From Lumbricus terrestris (lineage: Eukaryota > Annelida > Clitellata > Crassiclitellata > Lumbricidae), in assembly GCA_949752735.1 (NCBI GenBank), contig OX457047.1:3781282-3845281 (forward strand): DNA of 64,000 nt. Direction: 5' to 3'. Shown one piece after another: positions 34,379 through 47,178 of the stretch. Below the pieces are notes generated by a model, which did not search any database, had not been told where the DNA came from, and saw nothing but the letters and a program-made list of their open reading frames with translations. Every line of letters begins with the position of its first letter. Position 1 is the stretch's first letter. Both the position numbers and the translations under genes were made by a program.

Positions 34379-35418
34379 TGGGACGCAGTTCCTCAAAATG
34401 TCTGCTGTCCTATGTCTTTGGAATAATCTACCTTCTGCAGGGATGCCACTCATAGCTTTTTCCACCTAGATCTAGGTATTTTCGGTCTTGTCTAGGTTTC
34501 TAGGTTTTTTTTGGTAAGGATCTAGCCTTTTCGTCTCACGACGGCTGTTTCGACACTTTACAAACAAATTTATTTTTTAAAACTGAAATTGCACAAAAGA
34601 CGTGAAAAAATCGAAATTTTGGGAATTTGGACCAAAAATTGCAAATTTTTGAGCGAAAGACTAAAAGAGAAGGTCACATAAATTTTTTGGGAAGGAAAAG
34701 AGACAGCAGATTTTTAATCATTGGACAACTAAATAAAGGTCGTCAGAAATTTCAAGCCGGAGAATTGGACAATTCTATGTATTTTACAGGGAAATCGTCA
34801 ATCTAGCATTTTCTAGCCTTTTTTCGACCGGATCTGAGAGTGCCTGGATTCAATCTTCATTGATAGTAGCCGAAATATCCTATTTATAGCATTACTGTAA
34901 AGTTACTTGCAGGTATCTATCTAATAAAATTAGAATATTCTTTAATTTACCAATTGCAATTCGAATTTTTTTGCACGCAGCTATAATAGCATAGCTAATG
35001 TTGAGCCTCAGTTAAATCGAAACTACTTCTGATCCTCCATGCTACTTCGCAATATGGAAAAGAATATTTGCAGCCATCTTCCAGCTAGTAAAGGTTTCAA
35101 TGACGAAGATTGTCTGCTCATTACTTTGGTTAAGGAAGTTTTTTCTGCAATTGTTTTTTTTTATTTCTAGAGGGCTTTGTATTGAAATAGTCGATGAGTT
35201 GGCTATTGTTTTCGCGACACTAATGTCACTTTGCTCTGTTCCCAATGGTTGACACTGACACTGTCAGAGTAGTCTTACATGTACTAATAATGCACATGTG
35301 TACTGAAGATTAGACGTAATGAGCCACAAAATAAAACGAATATTAATCAAACTCCGTTTCATTATCACGATCCATAGTCAGAAACGCGTAGGAGTCCAGT
35401 GCACACTGCACCGTCGAC

Positions 35419-35458
35419 TTAGACACCTTTATATCGGAATTCCCAGTGGTATATAAAT
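35419..35458 (+). promoter_or_regulatory. snRNA-type promoter candidate (near consensus)
   Basis: TTAGACACCTTTATATCG at 35419 and TATATAAA at 35450, 31 bp apart. Predicted start is about 35481. A SINE lies 70 bp further on. Confidence 0.75.
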
Positions 35459-35550
35459 TATTTCCCCAATAATATTGCTGGTTCGTTTTCATCAAAGTGT
35501 ATTGTGCTTCGGTTTTACGAATTCAACGTATAATTTTCACTTGCTTGTAT

Positions 35551-35755
35551 GTACACTTGTAATAGTGCCCCTTAAAGCTCTACTACTCAAAGGCGCTCAC
35601 ATGTACAGCGCGGACACTGCATCGGGGTTCCACGCCGAAGCGTAGAGCAATTGTGAGTGAAGGGCTTGCCAAAGGTTCCTACGACTTGAGCTGGTTTCGA
35701 ACATGCAACCATTCGGCTGCAAGGCAACGAACATACCCACTACACCATCGCCCCC
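35551..35755 (-). mobile_element. tRNA-derived SINE
   Basis: Minus strand head with box A-like GGTGTAGTGGGTATG and a degraded box B. The body ends in the LINE-like tail at 35551-35600. Confidence 0.75.
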
Positions 35756-36241
35756 CACTGACAGCCGAACGCTTCTTACCTTTCACGGTAGGCTACTGTC
35801 ACGCATAGACGTCCTTAACGTGTTCGACGCGGATTGGTCAATCTCTAGCGTTAAAAAATGCATAGCAGCAGCTGTCAAGCAAAAGTATTAGTCTAATTGC
35901 AACGTGAGATCTTTTGTGCAATATTAAGGCTATGATAAAGATTTTCACTCTTGTTTACATATGCCTAGACTGAACGCCAAGTTGCATCGTTCAACAAAGA
36001 TTTGCATTTACAATGCACTAAGTGGCTTAGAAACGCTGGGCTTAAAACGGATTACAACGATTCAAATGATGACATCCATGTTTTCTCGTCTCCTATAAAA
36101 AATAATATGTTTTATCTGCATGTTTACCTGTGATAAAACTAAGCATCTCTTCATAGACAAACAGATGTACGAGAAATAAATTAAAATACTGACGGGCTTT
36201 TCCCCCGCCCACACATCTATTCGAACATGTATGATTGTAGG

Positions 36242-36291
<50 letters not shown>
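36242..36291. repeat. (TA)n microsatellite
   Basis: About 25 TA units adjoining the inverted-repeat element. Confidence 0.97.
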
Positions 36292-36294
<3 letters not shown>

Positions 36295-36298
36295 TTAA

Positions 36299-37221
36299 AT
36301 GTTCTTATATGGCCATGTGGGATAGGCAGCACAGTTATGAGCAGCACACCATTAAAAAGGGCTTGAAAAGTACTTTGATAAGATCCAAACATCATTTTGC
36401 TTCTGTTATGCCTTCTATTACAAAATTCCAGTTGCAACACACGTTTTTACATTCTGAGATATTCATATACATGTTCGAATAGATGTAAATTGGCATTTGT
36501 GCAATATTTACAAATTTAAAAATTAAACACCACCAATGATACCACCAAGATTCTTACATATTTGAAAAGAGTACAACAAACTGATCACATGAAAAAATAA
36601 TCAGTCCTCTGGTTCATTTCCTGGCCTAAATAGGGCAGTCCAAACTATGCGGATCATGTTGTTTTCTCGCGATTTATTCCCGAATGTGTAAAAACTCGTT
36701 TTTCAACTGGCATTTTTTAATGGAAGGCATCATGGAAGCAAAATTATATTAGCATCTTTTGAAAGTACTTTTCAAATCCTTTTCAATGGTATGCAGCACA
36801 TAACTGTGCTACCTATCCCACATGGCCATATAAGAACATATATCTTAGATACATGTCCAATCATACATGTCCGAATAGATGAAAATTGGCATTTGTGCAA
36901 TATTTACACATTCATAAATTAAAAACAACCGATAATACCACCAATGTTTTTGTATATTTGGAAAAAGTACAACAAACTGAATAAATGAAAGAAATATAAG
37001 TCCTCTGGTTCATTTCCTGGCCTAGATATGATTGACAGTCCAAACTTTGCAGATCATGTCGTTTTCTCTCGAATGTAAAAAAACCTCGTTTTTCAACTGG
37101 AATTTTGAAACGAAAGGCATCACGGAAGCAAAATGAAATTGGTATCCTATGAAAGTACTTTTCAAGCCCTTTTTAATGGTGTGTAGCACATAACTGTGCT
37201 ACCTATCCCACATGGCCATAT
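36299..37221. mobile_element. Long-TIR element with a tandem partial copy
   Basis: 36299-36420 and 36720-36838 are inverted repeats of about 120 bp, ending in TTATATGGCCATGTGGGATA. The interior (36475-36720) plus the right arm is repeated in direct orientation at 36850-37221. The arrangement is arm, interior, arm, interior, arm, which fits template switching or unequal exchange. No transposase. Confidence 0.78.
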
Positions 37222-37599
37222 TTCAATCGGCAGATGACCTACTTTTCACTTTGTGCAGTTTTCAGGAGGTCTAACACATCAAGTTAGCATTTAAAATACC
37301 TCAGAATTTGCCAGGTTATTCATCACAAGGCCCATTAGAAACCCAAAAAGTTCTGGGACTTTATATTTAATACCAATGAAGTAGTGGTTGTCCAAATATC
37401 ACTTTTCATACTGTCGAAATTAACAAAATGTCATTTTCAGACTGAGCTGGGCTCACGAGTAATGGTTCAAACTGTAAAATTTTACAATTTTCAGAATCTA
37501 CTCATAAGACTGTTAATGTTTTGAAAATTTTATAGAAGTGTCTGGCATACTTCCTGAGTTATTAGTGATCAAAAACGCCTCAGAATTAAGTCGTTCGCG

Positions 37600-37870
37600 A
37601 GCTGTCACTACCCCCCCCCACTATAAAAATGGTCATATCTCAAAGACCATTCAACATTTTGAGCTAATATTTTGCATAGTTTCCTAAGATATGTTGGTTT
37701 ACAAACTGACAAAATATAATCAAATTCTGAGATGGTGTGGTGGGGATGTTTCTGAATTTTGGTTGATTTGACATGGAATGACCCTCGTTTGATATCTCTG
37801 AACTCCCCCCCCCATAATAAATTCCTGGCTACGCCACTGACTCGTTTGATATCTCTGGACAATCCATCTG
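37600..37870. repeat. Solo transposon end between 17-bp direct repeats
   Basis: CTCGTTTGATATCTCTG occurs at about 37792 and 37845. Between the copies lies a C-run and CCTGGCTACGCCACTG, a typical MITE terminus. The matching left end is not visible, so this looks like a deletion remnant. Confidence 0.4.
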
Positions 37871-38006
37871 ACTAGATGTAGCCCTCGTGAATAAGCTCGA
37901 GCATGCTATTAGCTTTTATGTAGCGTTTTTTAAATTTGTGTTTTACGATTATGATGACAAATTACTAATAATTCGTTTCGACTTAAAAAAATAGCCGCTG
38001 ACATAT

Positions 38007-38046
38007 TAAGACACCAATAAAACTTTTCTGGCTGTGTTTATTTAAC
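38007..38046 (+). promoter_or_regulatory. Weak snRNA-type promoter candidate
   Basis: TAAGACACCAATAAAAC at 38007 and TTTATTTAA 31 bp on. Predicted start is about 38069. Confidence 0.4.
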
Positions 38047-38706
38047 GAACGCGTTTGATTTTTGAATGATAAAACTTTCGTGTCATAATAATATAGGCCC
38101 TATTATAATACTACGTTAATATCATGCAGAAATAAATAAATACAATATCTTTGAATTGACTTCAGATAAATTTATTTTCAGAACAAGGGCTTAATTTTGT
38201 TTGTGTTCCACAGTTGGAATTCTGACTCAATCCAAGTCCAATAATTTGATCTCAGATTGGGAAAAGTACAAAAAAACTTATAAGCAAACAGACACGCATT
38301 CAACGAAGTACAGACACACACAGATACATTGAAAGAGACAATAATTATAGACACATCAATTATAGCGTCGAGAAAAGACCGACACACAAACTGCGATTCA
38401 GACAGACGAAGAAAGACACGCAGAGACCGACAGAGAGACAGCAGGACAGACAGAGACACATACACAGAAACTCTCACACCACTCAGGCAGGCAAAGACGC
38501 AAAAGACGAACATTGGGGGAACGAAGAGGAATCAGTATCACAACGAAATTCCGCACTCTTCAGAAGACAATGGGTCTTGGCATTCTCCCAATTATAATTC
38601 CATTCTCAACTTTGGGGCAAGGTCGGAGGTCAACAGTTACTGGTCAGTGATCTGGAATGTCATTCGATGTGTATGTTAGCTTGAACCCATCTGGAGAAAA
38701 TTTCAG

Positions 38707-38745
38707 ATGCATAGCATTTCAAGAAACCATTTTAAAGGTGTTCAA
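38707..38745 (-). promoter_or_regulatory. Weak snRNA-type promoter candidate
   Basis: Minus strand TTGAACACCTTTAAAATG at 38745; the TATA position holds only CTATGCAT. The flanks resemble the site at 10479. Confidence 0.35.
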
Positions 38746-39317
38746 GCAGTGGCAAAAATAAGCCGTAATTTCGAATGTCTAGCTAACTCGGGTGCAACAG
38801 ATCTGTATTTAACCCATTTACCGCCGACGTTGCTTAGAGGTTTTGTTCAATAATTTTTTTTCTCTCATAACACTTTAATATTTCCGGGAAGCGAAGCTGT
38901 CCGATAGGAATACTAATGTGAATAATTAACGTCATTTGTTTATTAAATGTATATCTCATTGTATGCTGAAACCTTAATCTGCGAAAGTTTAATGTTGCGT
39001 TTTCGCAGCATCGGCGGAATGCGCTATACGAATTATGCTGCGTCATCATCATCACCATCATCATCACCGTCATCAACATCAATTCAATTCAATACGATGC
39101 CATGTACATTATACAGCGCAATGCATACTCGCAAGCCATCAGGTAGTGCCAAGCCCTAGCCTGGACAAATGAGGAGAGCGACGCTGTTCACTGTTTGCTG
39201 TGACACAGCATCTTTAAGACGATGTAGCCATTTTACACCTAAAGACATTTTATCTTCATTATTGATCTCATCTAAACGCTTAGCAAAAGCATTTTCTGGA
39301 TTATGCAATGTTATTAG

Positions 39318-39414
39318 CGATTGATGGATGGATCCGATTTGACCAGGGTCTATGACAACAGAGGCCGTTACCCTGGACAGAAATTTGCTTGGCATATTAC
39401 AGCACTTAAGAGCA
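39318..39414 (-). ncRNA. Hairpin-family RNA candidate
   Basis: Minus strand CTCTTAAGTGCTGTAATATG, then CCAGGGT, AACGGCCTCTGTTGTCATAG, ACCCTGG and GGATCCATCC. It begins about 20 bp downstream of the start predicted by the promoter at 39495, in sense orientation. Confidence 0.5.
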
Positions 39415-39455
39415 AGTTACTGAATTCAGTAAAGCGATTGAGGTCAATTGAGGCC

Positions 39456-39495
39456 TTCATATAGAATTATAGTAATAAAAGTAAAAGGTGTCTAA
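39456..39495 (-). promoter_or_regulatory. Candidate snRNA-type promoter
   Basis: Minus strand TTAGACACCTTTTACTTTT at 39495 and TATATGAA at 39463, 32 bp apart. Predicted start is about 39433. Confidence 0.62.
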
Positions 39496-40639
39496 TGGAA
39501 CGACATGATTTTGCTTAACCAACCTGGTTTATTTTCAGTGATTCATCTCTTGGTCTGGCAATTTAATATCGTCGAATCCACTCAAGTTGGTGAGCGATGG
39601 TGAGGATTTCAGAAGATCAAATATTGAAAAATGACGAAGGTTATGGCCAAATATTACTACGGGTCAATGCAAACCGCGAAAATTCTTCTTTACTTTGAAA
39701 ACCGCTTTCACATTTTGCAATTAGCTTTTCCATCAATCCCGCCAGCGCACGAACCTCGCTCTGGATAAGTAGATCACCCACACACTGAACAAAAATCTCT
39801 CAGACAATCGGCCATAACGAGGCACATATGGATGTAGAGGAAGAACGAAACAATAATTGTTTGATTTCCATCACGCTCGAAATTCTTCTGTACGCGTTCC
39901 CTCTCACGTGATTTCCTGTTTGGAAGCAGAGATCCGTCGAAAGAGGAAAGAATTGGTTCTCTTTGATAATAATAATAATAATGGTGACATTTCAATTAAG
40001 TTGGAGGAAATTGAGACGGTTAGATTAAGGCCCAACAGCCCGCCGATTGTATGTATGGCTTGACGGTATTATTTATAGATAGTAATAAAACATTAAAACG
40101 GTATGCAAATATTATTATATTTACAGTACAATGAAACAACGTTAACAGATGAGTCTAAAATGCTATTTTTTCGTTTTAGTGTATTAATATTTCCAATAAA
40201 CAAACCTCAGATATAAAATTATATTGAAACATTCTAGGAGAAATATACCTTTCGAAAATTAAAATCTTGGTTCTTTGCTAGAAATTTTCCACGTGGGGAC
40301 GTAATCGGTTTCAACATCGTCCATGAGTACCACCCGTCAATTCATCGACGTAAAACTTCCTCATATGTTGTAATTTCGGTTCTGTAATGTACTAAACATT
40401 ATTCTATCGAAGTTAACGGTTTCTGATGCCATAAAGTCATAAACTGTCGTTGAACTCCAGATGCATGAATAAGTTTTGCTATGTCACTGCATAGGTTTCA
40501 TACAGAGGACTCTCAATGATAACAGATACGATGCAGCTCATTTTATTTGGCTCTCGCCTTCGCCAGCAGTTTCTTAAGCTCGTTTTTCTCTTGTTTCTAT
40601 TATTATTATTGCAAGTGTGAATCTGAGGCGTGGATAGTC

Positions 40640-40910
40640 AGCCTCCAGAGGAAGATGCAGTTAAAGTTCCATGTGCCTGAAAGTCAAAGAGAAATACTGA
40701 GTTTTGAGCCGTTTTCTTGAAGGTAGGGAATGAATTTGAGCAACTAAGAGACAGTGGAAGTAGATTCCATTCCTTGGGAGCAGAAGCATGGAATGCACGC
40801 GAGCCTATAACAGTTACAGATACATGTCCATCCTTTACTTTCCGCTCCAGTGTTAGAGACCCAGGCTTAGCCGTGGACAGCACGCACACTTTTTCTGAAG
40901 ACAATTCTCC
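40640..40910 (-). mobile_element. LINE C-terminal fragment
   Basis: Minus strand SRAFHASAPKEWNLLPLSL, then FPTFKKTAQNSVFLFDF. It is a CR1/L2-like C-terminus without the rest of the RT. Confidence 0.58.
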
Positions 40911-41334
40911 TGCTCTAATCTGATCTTTCCGTCAAATTGACTGCTCACTAAGCCGGTTTCGCGTGACAGAGTATCTGCTCTAAAAAAGACTCCCACCGGA
41001 GAATTTATTTTGAAACAGATTCTCCCTCGACGGATCTGTCCCAGAATAAATTCCCCACTCGAGAATATATTCTGAAATAAAGAGTATATTCGTCTAATTG
41101 GAAATCAGACAAATCCTGATGACATACAGCACACGGCTGAATGTAAAAAATGTAAAATTGAACACACAAATAATAATACAGTGTAGTAATAATAATGTAG
41201 AATCTAAAGTAGCGGCAGCCATAGATGGTTGCTGATGTCAAATGTTAGAGGAAAATGGTTCTTGAGTAACCATTATGTCCTGCTAAAGATGTACTCGGAA
41301 GGCGGGAAGGATAAATGCCAATGTTACACTCCTG

Positions 41335-41545
41335 CAAGGGCGGATACAGGAATTTTCGAAGGGGGGGCCAAAATTTTTGGTATTGTGAGACAGTAGAAAA
41401 AATTTTTAGTCATCGACCAAATTTTCCGGGAAAAAGATACCAACTTATCCGCCAAAAAAGTTGATGACCTTTTTTTTTTTTTTTAGTCATCGACCAATTT
41501 TCCGGGAAAAAGATACCAACTCTTATCCGCCAAAAAAGTTGATGA

Positions 41546-41579
<34 letters not shown>

Positions 41580-41620
41580 CGGGAAAAAGATACCAACTTA
41601 TCCGCCAAAAAAGTTGATGA

Positions 41621-41653
<33 letters not shown>

Positions 41654-41853
41654 TCATCAACCAATTTTTCGGGAAAAGGAGATGCCATTTCCGAACGGGG
41701 GGGCCACGTCCCGTACGATTTTCTAATAGGGGGGCCAGATGTCCTGTTTTTCTCTCCCACTACATGTTTTTGAAACCAAATGGGGGGGGCCACGTTCCAT
41801 GCAATTTTTAAATGGGGGGCCATGGCCGGATTGGCCCCCTGGATCCGCCCCTG
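41335..41853. mobile_element. hAT-type MITE (519 bp) with internal tandem repeats
   Basis: Ends CAAGGGCGGATACAGG and CCTGGATCCGCCCCTG are inverted repeats (14 of 16). The perfect 8-bp duplication CACTCCTG flanks it (41327-41334 and 41854-41861). The interior has about four units of GGGAAAAAGATACCAACTT, then CCGCCAAAAAAGTTGATGAC, each followed by a long T run. Confidence 0.92.
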
Positions 41854-42151
41854 CACTCCTGTCATGATATTCGTACTAAAAAATGATGAATGTTGAAATA
41901 TGCGTATGGACTTGTCCAAAGCTGCAGCCCGACAGCGAAACTCTTGGATGACGCGGTTGCTCATTGTTAACACACAAGCGAATCTGTAGCAGATGAGAGC
42001 AACCATTAGTGCACAAACATCTTGTGTATTAAGTGATCGACGAAAAGCACGGAGCTGACGAACAGAGACAACATAATTATGTTGTTAACATGACAGTGTC
42101 TAGCGACGTCTTGCGACAAGTGGGACAGTTAACGGCGCCAGAAATCAAAAT

Positions 42152-42593
42152 CCGACATATGAAAAGGTACCATAAGTCGGCGTACGGTTTCACGAGAAAT
42201 CGCGCATAATGACGTCGAGGGAATATATTATCAAATTTTTTTTTAATGAAAATCAGTCTTATGGATTTGGGTTCAATTGTGACACATAGACCAGCTATAT
42301 TGGCTGAACCTGAGTTATATTTGATTGCCTCCATTACGAGGTACTCGTAAATTGTGCCCATTGAATAACAGTTAAGTATTTCTGTGCGAATTGTCTAGAC
42401 AAAATGTGTCGTGTTTTAAAAACAAATTTCCCGAAAATGTCCAGTTCTCGTGTTAAGCCATGTTTTATCTTATAAGTCGGTCATTTATCATCCAATTTTT
42501 ATCTGGTTTTCAGCAAAATGTTCAGCTCACTTAGATGGTTTATGAAGGCATAATAACTCCAAACCCGACTTATGGTACCTTTTCATATGTCGG
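42152..42593. mobile_element. MITE with perfect 29-bp terminal inverted repeats
   Basis: 42152-42180 and 42565-42593 are exact reverse complements (outer end CCGACATATGAAAAGG, inner end ACCATAAGTCGG). Interior 384 bp, no transposase. The target duplication is unclear. Perfect arms suggest recent activity. Confidence 0.88.
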
Positions 42594-42824
42594 GATACAA
42601 ATAGATGCAACGACATAAGAAAGCAAATGCTTTTATTAAGTATTTATAAAACCATCTTTACAGCGCCCAATTAGCTGTTCCATTTAAGCAATTTGGCAAA
42701 CATCCTTTTCAATTGACAGTGCATTCAAATTTGAATCTCTTGTGTCACCATTTTATTACTTTTGTCATAATTATTGTTCTTGCAGGACTTTGGCCGATGA
42801 AAACGCAAAGCCGACAGCAATCGG

Positions 42825-42866
42825 TTTATAAAAAGCATATTTTGCCTGCGTTTTAAAGGTGTCTAA
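42825..42866 (-). promoter_or_regulatory. snRNA-type promoter candidate (near consensus)
   Basis: Minus strand TTAGACACCTTTAAAACG at 42866 and TTTATAAA at 42832, 34 bp apart. Predicted start is about 42804. CCGATTGCTGTCGG just upstream of it can fold. Confidence 0.72.
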
Positions 42867-43194
42867 CATTCGACTGGGAAACTCGTCGCTATGTTATTCC
42901 TTTCCAACTTTGAGTGGTTATTGCATTGCAACGCTTTGTGATTTGTAATTTCCAATATATAACGAAATCTTTTGACCGCCAGGGTTTTTGACGCACACCG
43001 AAACATTTCGCGTTATTTGGTGATCTAATTCTCCGTGAATTATTACAGAGTTTAATAAATATGAAATGTCAAAATACACCCATTTTTCTTTTCTTTATAA
43101 TAAGTATAAGGACACCAAAATCAGATTTTTGGCTAACTTGAAATCATTGCGGATTGCAACATCATGCGTATTGGCATTTACATGATTGTATGTA

Positions 43195-43245
43195 TATTCA
43201 CTTTTTTGAACGGCAGTAACTGTTGTTATCATAAGCCCTCGTCAA
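43195..43245 (+). repeat. Degenerate hairpin family member
   Basis: GTTGTTATCATAA, then GCCCTCGTCAAATC. The left arm is lost. Confidence 0.4.
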
Positions 43246-43254
43246 ATCTTCAAG

Positions 43255-43435
43255 GTTTGCTACTCAGAAGCGCTCCCCGCTACAGAGAAGACACTAAATT
43301 AGAGGTTCACGTTAAAGCGCCGATCAGTTACGAACGATGGACTTGACCAAGGTTTCTACTAGGCGGCTTTGGGTGGATTCGACCTCGCAACCCACCGGCT
43401 GCAAGGCGACGAACTATACTATACCACAGCGCCCA
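43255..43435 (-). mobile_element. tRNA-derived SINE, decayed
   Basis: Minus strand GGGCGCTGTGGTATAG head, a box B-like GCGAGGTCGAATCC, a body, and a tail fragment (GGAGCGCTTCTGAGTAG) at about 43258. Confidence 0.6.
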
Positions 43436-43612
43436 ACAACTAGCATATTCAAGCATTTCTTGAAATACTATACGAGTATGTGATACGCGATGGGATCCGC
43501 GACCAAATGAGTACTTCGAGAAAGGTTTCGTCGCTGAGAAAGGTTGAAAACCACTTGGATATATTGACAACCTATAGAAACGGCGATAACGTTTAAAAGA
43601 ATTATTAAATTA

Positions 43613-44420
43613 CTAGTTGGGGTACCCGGCGTTGCCCGGGAATTTTAGGATTCGGCCGTTCCCGGCCAATCCCTTCCTCTTTCCCTCCCTCCGTCCAGAA
43701 AATTGTTTCCCCTCCCCAACCCTGACCCATCGCCACCACATTCCGACCTCAACCGGAACGCAACTCGCGAAATTTTGATTTTCCGAAAAAATTCCTTCCC
43801 CGCCTCCACCCCTCCCCACATTCACGACACCCCACCAAACTCTGACCTCCACCGGTACGCCACCCGTGAAAAGTTGAATTTCGGAAAAAATTTCTATCAT
43901 AAACCCCCTCCCATCCCACCCCACGACACCCCACCACAATCCGACCTCCACCGGTACGCCACCAGTGAGTTTGGGTTTTCGGGACAAAATTTCTTCTCCC
44001 AACCCAGCACTACCCCACCACACTCTGACCTCCACCGGTACGCCGCCCGTGAAATTTAGATTTTCGGGGGAAATGTTTCCCCCCAACCGCCTTATCCCCC
44101 ACCCGAAACCACCACATCTCACGACACCCACCACACTCCACCGGTAACCCACCCGTGAAATTTGGGGTTACGGAAAAAATTCTTCTCCCACCCCAACCCT
44201 TATCCCACCCTTCCACTCCCACCACCACATCCCGCCACTCTCCGACCTCCTCCGTTAAGCCACCCGTGAAATTTTGATTTTCGGGAAAAAATTTCTTCTC
44301 CAGCACCCACTCCCAACCTCCCACCCCCACCACAACCCACGACACCCAATCACACTACGACCTCCGCCGGTAAGCCACCCTTGAAATTTTGATTTTCGGG
44401 AAAATTTTCTTTCCCCCCAC
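43613..44420 (-). mobile_element. Helitron-like element (3' end recognisable)
   Basis: The minus strand ends GGGCAACGCCGGGTACCCC, then AACTAG, followed by host T. A GC-rich hairpin before CTAG is the Helitron 3' signature. It matches the end at 61045. Most of the body is the minisatellite below. The other limit, where it meets the LINE at 44421, is inferred. Confidence 0.6.
43744..44402. repeat. Minisatellite, about seven units of 84-116 bp
   Basis: Each unit holds CGACCTCCACCGGTACGCC, then ACCCGTGAAATTTTGATTTT and CGGGAAAAAATT, with variable C-rich spacers. Unit starts are near 43744, 43838, 43940, 44024, 44125, 44240 and 44356. The unit has long open frames on both strands by chance (repeated NFTGGVPVEV on minus). 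Confidence 0.85.
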
Positions 44421-45260
<840 letters not shown>

Positions 45261-45456
45261 CATGTATACATGGCAGAGTCGCGAGGTTTGACGTTAAGGT
45301 CGATCACGATTGATGAAGACATCAAACCATCCGCCGCATTGATTGGTTGGGCTGTCAACGTGCTACACCAGACCGAATTACTCCATGATGTCACCGAACC
45401 CCACCACCGCATTCTGCAAACAGTTCAATATTGTACTATCTTTCGCACATGACATA

Positions 45457-45495
45457 TTTATATGATGGATGAAAAATATAATTAAAGGTGTGTAA
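45457..45495 (-). promoter_or_regulatory. Candidate snRNA-type promoter, duplicated unit A
   Basis: Minus strand TTACACACCTTTAATTAT at 45495 and CATATAAA at 45464, 31 bp apart. Predicted start is about 45433. Confidence 0.68.
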
Positions 45496-45915
45496 ATTGC
45501 AAGCAGAGTTTTTGTGGTTTCCATCGTTTATCGACGCATTATTGCATTCCCAAAACCGTAGTCTTGTGTTTCCCTTAGGGCCGATAATAATATTTATGTT
45601 TGATTAATTTAGATGCCATCCATGATGAGAGAGCATCAATGGCACTGGACATTCGACACCGTGAACAATGCATCAGCGCCAAAGCAGTGAGCATAATCAT
45701 GTAGAAATGGCAGAGTCGCGAGGTTTGACGTTAAGGTCGATCAGCGACGTATCTGTCATCACGAGTGATGAAGACATCAAACCATCCGCCGCATTGATTC
45801 GTTGGGCTGTCAACGTGCTACACCAGACCGAATTACTCCATGATAGATCTGAACTCCATTGCCCCGTGCTACAAATTTAACATTATACCACATACTTTCT
45901 CAGGCACATGACGAT

Positions 45916-45954
45916 TTTATATGATGGACTTAACATATAATTAAAGGTATGCAG
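45916..45954 (-). promoter_or_regulatory. Candidate snRNA-type promoter, duplicated unit B
   Basis: Minus strand CTGCATACCTTTAATTAT at 45954 and CATATAAA at 45923, 31 bp apart. Predicted start is about 45892. Confidence 0.62.
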
Positions 45955-46370
45955 TTCGCAAGCAGAGTAAATGTGGTTTTCATCGTTTATCGACGCATTA
46001 TTGCATTCGCAAAACCGTAGTCTTGTGTTTCATTACGGGCCGATATGTCGGAGAATGCTTTATTACCAGCAGTTTAGCGAAATCTTGCGTACTGTCAATT
46101 AATCAAAGCATTGGGGACTTTGCTTCATATTGCTCCTAAATCAGAAAACCGAGGTAGTAGGTTCCATGAACGAACACTGTCGGTTGGTGATTGAGACGAC
46201 AAAGGCAGATGACCGTGCTAATTAGTCAAGTGTGATAAATTGAAGACGTTTCTAATTCACACCCATGGCGCATCTGGGAATATGGTTTGGATTACGAAGT
46301 TGTTGTTGTTCTACGACTCAGAAATTGTGTTTTTTCCTGTATAGGGTGATTTGAAGTAATCTAATCACTG

Positions 46371-46388
46371 TGTTTAAGGTGTCTAATT
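46371..46388 (-). promoter_or_regulatory. PSE-like box without TATA
   Basis: Minus strand TTAGACACCTTAAACAC at 46386. No TATA-like sequence at the expected distance. Confidence 0.3.
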
Positions 46389-46499
46389 CGGGCTGCCTTT
46401 CTGGTGGCCCAACTTAAAAATGGTCACTCAGGAAATTGTCTCAATTGGTTGACTTCATAGGCACCTACCCTGTTTATATTGACCCAGGTCTCTGTCCTG

Positions 46500-46730
46500 G
46501 TTTACCGTTCACACACGATCTATACTGGAGCTATTCTTGGGTGACTCTTATTGGATAACCCAATCTTGAGTCAATCGTATGCTGATGACCTGCAGGCATG
46601 CGTTCACTGCCCAGCAGCTGCTGCTGCTGCGGTTAGAGAAATTTGCATGGTCATGAAACCCTGGAGGCCTGGGTGTCCTCGAACCGTTTGCGATTGAATT
46701 ACTGCTGTAGTAGAAGTAGACCATGACCGT
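46500..46730 (+). mobile_element. LINE reverse transcriptase fragment
   Basis: Plus strand QSYADDLQAYVHCPAAAAAA, then ICMVM and LEAWVSSNRLRLNY in shifted frames. YADD is the catalytic block. An expanded GCT run encodes extra Ala. Confidence 0.6.
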
Positions 46731-46972
46731 TCCTATTATTACTCATTCGATTATTTGTAAAGGATATGTTTTATTTTACTTCAGTTATATATAGTTAGTA
46801 GGAATTTGAATTCATATTTGGAGAGCCCTTACAAAATTTAATGTTGAGGTCGACGGACATATTTATAGAATTATTGAAAGCATTCTGGAGGTTTCTACTT
46901 TCTAAGTAAAAGTTCGAATCAACTGCCAAATCTGGACTCGATTTTGTAAGACGATTGGATGATATTTTATTT

Positions 46973-47178
46973 CTTACCGCATGTGCACGTGTAATACTTC
47001 TAATCTTACTGATTCAGGTATGTATAATTCATTTTAATATGTTTTGTCATCTGAGATCATCTGAAGGTTATAAGGTAATAGGTCAAGGTCATTGAGTTTC
47101 ATCTTTTCATTTATTACAGCGTATACATGTGTAATGCCTCTAATGTTACTGATCTATTACACGTGCATATGCTGTAAG
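46973..47178. mobile_element. Small foldback element
   Basis: Ends CTTACCGCATGTGCACGTG and its near-complement at 47155-47178 match at 22 of 24 positions. An internal direct repeat of CTAATGTTACTGAT type lies beside each arm. About 206 bp. Confidence 0.75.

Larger units (their letters stand above)
39065..39800. repeat. Dispersed duplicated segment, copy 2
   Basis: Paralogous to 15777-16760. It contains the minus-strand promoter and a hairpin element and lacks the RTE insertion of copy 1. Homology stops near 39795. A further piece of the same unit (CCATCTTT-CAGCGC-CAATTAGCTGTT) reappears at 42640-42690. Confidence 0.72.

Noticed and set aside
34440..34850. hAT-like element starting CAGGGATGCCACTC
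   Set aside because: The suggested right end (GAGAGTGCCTGG) pairs poorly and there is no 8-bp duplication.
36299..37221. CRISPR-like repeats
   Set aside because: Repeat lengths, inverted arrangement and the animal context do not fit. No CRISPR array was seen anywhere in the window.
43108..43140. Further promoter box (AAGGACACCAAAATC)
   Set aside because: No TATA-like sequence at 31 bp and a poor box, although a decayed hairpin copy lies downstream.
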